NCBI GenBank assembly: GCA_035629075.1
Contig: DASPIK010000086.1
Coordinates: forward strand, 1-64,000
DNA: 64,000 bases
Direction: 5' to 3'
Origin: JAEZPW01 sp035629075
Lineage (GTDB): Bacteria; Acidobacteriota; Terriglobia; Terriglobales; Acidobacteriaceae
The notes below the pieces were generated by a model, which ran no database searches, was not told where the DNA came from, and worked only from the letters and a program-made list of their open reading frames with translations. Position numbers and translations under genes: made by a program. Positions 62,310 to 64,000 of the stretch are shown here, one piece after another. How positions within the stretch are numbered: the first letter of the stretch is position 1; each line of letters begins with the position of its first letter.

Positions 62310-64000
62310 ATGAAGTCTGTATTGATCGTGGTTTGCTGCTGGATCGCCCTCCTGTGCGCTTCAGCAGACGCCCAGAATGCCGTTCAAACGCCCACGCCGG
62401 CTGTAGTGCGCGGGACTGTCGTGAAGGCGAACACCTCCGAGCCCGTGAAGAAGGCAAAGGTAACGCTCTACCCCACTTCTGCAAACTACGTGAGATCCAG
62501 TCGGTCTTCTTCCAACGAACCCCTGACCACCGTGACTGACGCCTCCGGCGCTTTCGAATTCACAGGCGTCGCACCCGGCGAGTACCGGGCTGTCGCCAGC
62601 CGTTCAGGCTATGCCAACGCCGCGTTCGGGCGCCACAGTGCGGGACAGTTGATCAGCGTGCAAAGCGGGGAGCAGGTTCGAAACATCACTCTCCGTCTCT
62701 CGCCGTCCGCAGCCATAACCGGTCGAGTGGTGGACGAAGATGGCGAACCGATGGCCAACGTGAATATCACGGCGCTCCAGTATCGCTACATGCTTCACGC
62801 CCGAAAGCTTATGCCTGTCGGGAGCACACAGACCGACGATCGCGGCGAATATCGACTCGGAGAACTCCGTCCCGGACGCTACTTCATTCAGGCAATCGCA
62901 ACCGCCAACGAAGCTCCAAAGGGCATGCGTTACGCAACCCGTTTTTTCCCGGACGCTAATTCGGTTGACGCCGCTTCGCCGATTCAAATTCGGGCAGGCG
63001 ACGAGGCCGACGCGGCATTTCACCTTGCCCCCGCAAAGGCAGTTAACGTGAGCGGTGTGATCGTAGGTGCCGATCCCAGACAGCATTACAGTCTCATGCT
63101 CTCACAACCCGGTCTTGAATTTCCTATGCGCGATGCTTCGCAGGCGGAAGTCAAGGCTGACGGTAGGTTCATCATCAGAGATGTCTTGCCCGGCACGTAC
63201 CGCCTGCTCGCATACAGCTACGGTAATCCGGCCATGACGCGCCGAACCTCGTCTTCGCGCAGTCCGGAGGACTTTGAGCCTGAGATCTCGATGGCACAAC
63301 AGGAAATCGAAGTCGGAGACACCGACGTCGACGGTATTCGCCTGAACCTCGCAGAATCGCGAAAACGCATGACTGAAGTTCCCGGTCAGATCCGAATTCA
63401 GTCGGCGAATCCCAAGCCGCTCGATCAGCTTCGTGTCACCGCTCAACCCACGCGTCTTGAAAGCTTTGCCGACTTCTTTGGCATGGCACAAGGCGGTTCG
63501 GGGCGCGTCAACAAAGACGGCAGTTTCACCCTGAGACTCGGCGCGAGCAGTCGTTATTTCACCAACATCAACGCTACCAGTGATAATTTCCAGGACTTCT
63601 ATACCAAGTCGGTCACGTATGGCAACCGTGACGTAACCGGCAACAGCTTCAACGTTGGCGCAACTGCCGGCAGACTCGAAATCGTCGTCGCTGACGACGG
63701 TGCCCGGATAGACGGCACGGTAACCGATGCCAACAACCGCCTCTACCCCGGTGCGACCATCATCGCGATACCGGAAACCCAGTATCGCGACTGGTACGAG
63801 ATGTACGGACGCGCGGAAACCGACCAGAAAGGGCGGTTCACCATGCGCGGACTTCGCCCGGGCGACTATACGTTGTTTGCCTGGGAAGATACCGAGGACG
63901 GAGCGTTCATGGATCCGGACTACATGCGTCCTTTCGAGCAACTCGGCGTTTCCGTCCGCGCCAAGTCCAACGGTCGGTATGAGATTACTCTCAAACTCGT
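62310..64000 (+). CDS. Secreted carboxypeptidase-regulatory-like domain protein, N-terminal part (cut by window edge)
   Basis: The ATG at 62310, with CAGGA just upstream, opens a reading frame that stays open for 563 codons to the right edge. A signal peptide (KSVLIVVCCWIALLCASADAQ) is followed by repeated carboxypeptidase regulatory-like or Cna-B-like beta-sandwich domains: VVRGTVVKANTSEPVKKAKVTLYP...GAFEFTGVAPGEYR (about 32-95), ITGRVVDEDGEPMANVNI...DDRGEYRLGELRPGRYFIQA (about 135-200) and further copies near 270-300 and 470-530. Such proteins are abundant in acidobacteria, often surface- or envelope-linked. The C-terminus is not seen, so an attached TonB-like barrel is possible. Confidence 0.88.
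   Translation, partial: MKSVLIVVCCWIALLCASADAQNAVQTPTPAVVRGTVVKANTSEPVKKAKVTLYPTSANYVRSSRSSSNEPLTTVTDASGAFEFTGVAPGEYRAVASRSGYANAAFGRHSAGQLISVQSGEQVRNITLRLSPSAAITGRVVDEDGEPMANVNITALQYRYMLHARKLMPVGSTQTDDRGEYRLGELRPGRYFIQAIATANEAPKGMRYATRFFPDANSVDAASPIQIRAGDEADAAFHLAPAKAVNVSGVIVGADPRQHYSLMLSQPGLEFPMRDASQAEVKADGRFIIRDVLPGTYRLLAYSYGNPAMTRRTSSSRSPEDFEPEISMAQQEIEVGDTDVDGIRLNLAESRKRMTEVPGQIRIQSANPKPLDQLRVTAQPTRLESFADFFGMAQGGSGRVNKDGSFTLRLGASSRYFTNINATSDNFQDFYTKSVTYGNRDVTGNSFNVGATAGRLEIVVADDGARIDGTVTDANNRLYPGATIIAIPETQYRDWYEMYGRAETDQKGRFTMRGLRPGDYTLFAWEDTEDGAFMDPDYMRPFEQLGVSVRAKSNGRYEITLKL

Noticed and set aside
1..64000. CRISPR arrays, prophage structural genes, toxin-antitoxin pairs, known riboswitches
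   Set aside because: Looked for regularly spaced repeats, tail/capsid-type proteins, small paired TA-like ORFs and conserved leader structures; none found. The P63C gene alone is not evidence of a prophage.

Overview
The window looks like a chromosomal segment of an acidobacterium (Acidobacteriota, probably Terriglobia-like). This rests on the style of the proteins: type IV pilins with the GFSLIELLIVVAIIL leader, an S46 peptidase, a secreted carboxypeptidase-regulatory-like protein, futalosine-pathway menaquinone genes, a GlgE glycogen operon, and moderately high GC with many GTG and TTG starts. No rRNA, tRNA or CRISPR array was seen. The taxonomic call is inference.

Layout. 1-2514 (minus): a lipoprotein membrane-fusion protein followed by an RND efflux pump cut by the left edge. 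3003-9211 (plus): smc with an unusual head insertion, a terminator, then purC-cvpA and a small Fis-type DNA-binding protein. 9333-12826: an exported TPR-like protein, an SDR oxidoreductase, and a YtxH plus single-span coiled-coil pair. 12922-17332 (minus): mnmA and its cysteine desulfurase, an outer-membrane barrel, citrate synthase. 17639-22741 (plus): an S46 dipeptidyl peptidase and a two-gene DNA-repair module (radical SAM/HhH protein and a DUF4130-UdgX fusion). 23136-27433 (minus): a PfpI protein, a large TPR lipoprotein, rlmN. 27612-29568 (plus): an M16 protease and a pilin.

29700-44362 (minus) is mostly type IV pilus and envelope biogenesis: ABC exporter, TPR protein, lolA, pilC, pilB, pilM, pilN, pilO, a pilP-like gene and a pseudopilin. 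Upstream of these lies a second cluster: major pilA, a GT39-type glycosyltransferase, a second pilin and an alkaline-phosphatase-superfamily membrane enzyme. The major pilA has a near-consensus sigma-54 promoter and two tandem palindromes upstream, as expected for an NtrC/PilR-type activator. pilQ and pilT are not in the window.

45331-48184 is a transposon-like unit not explained by any single gene: perfect 30-bp terminal inverted repeats, a 4-bp target duplication, a DDE transposase, a divergent P63C-domain gene, two tiny ORFs of 40 and 41 codons, and a palindromic operator inside the transposase promoter.

48359-64000: a small membrane protein, a PD-(D/E)XK-type nuclease candidate, the GlgE pathway operon (glgE, maltokinase, glgB), topA and dprA, then mqnA, a VTT/DedA-type membrane protein and mqnC, and finally the start of a large secreted protein cut by the right edge.

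The least ordinary parts are the inverted-repeat element with its tiny cargo genes, the SMC insertion, the radical SAM/UdgX module, and the pilA promoter with its linked pilin-modification candidates.
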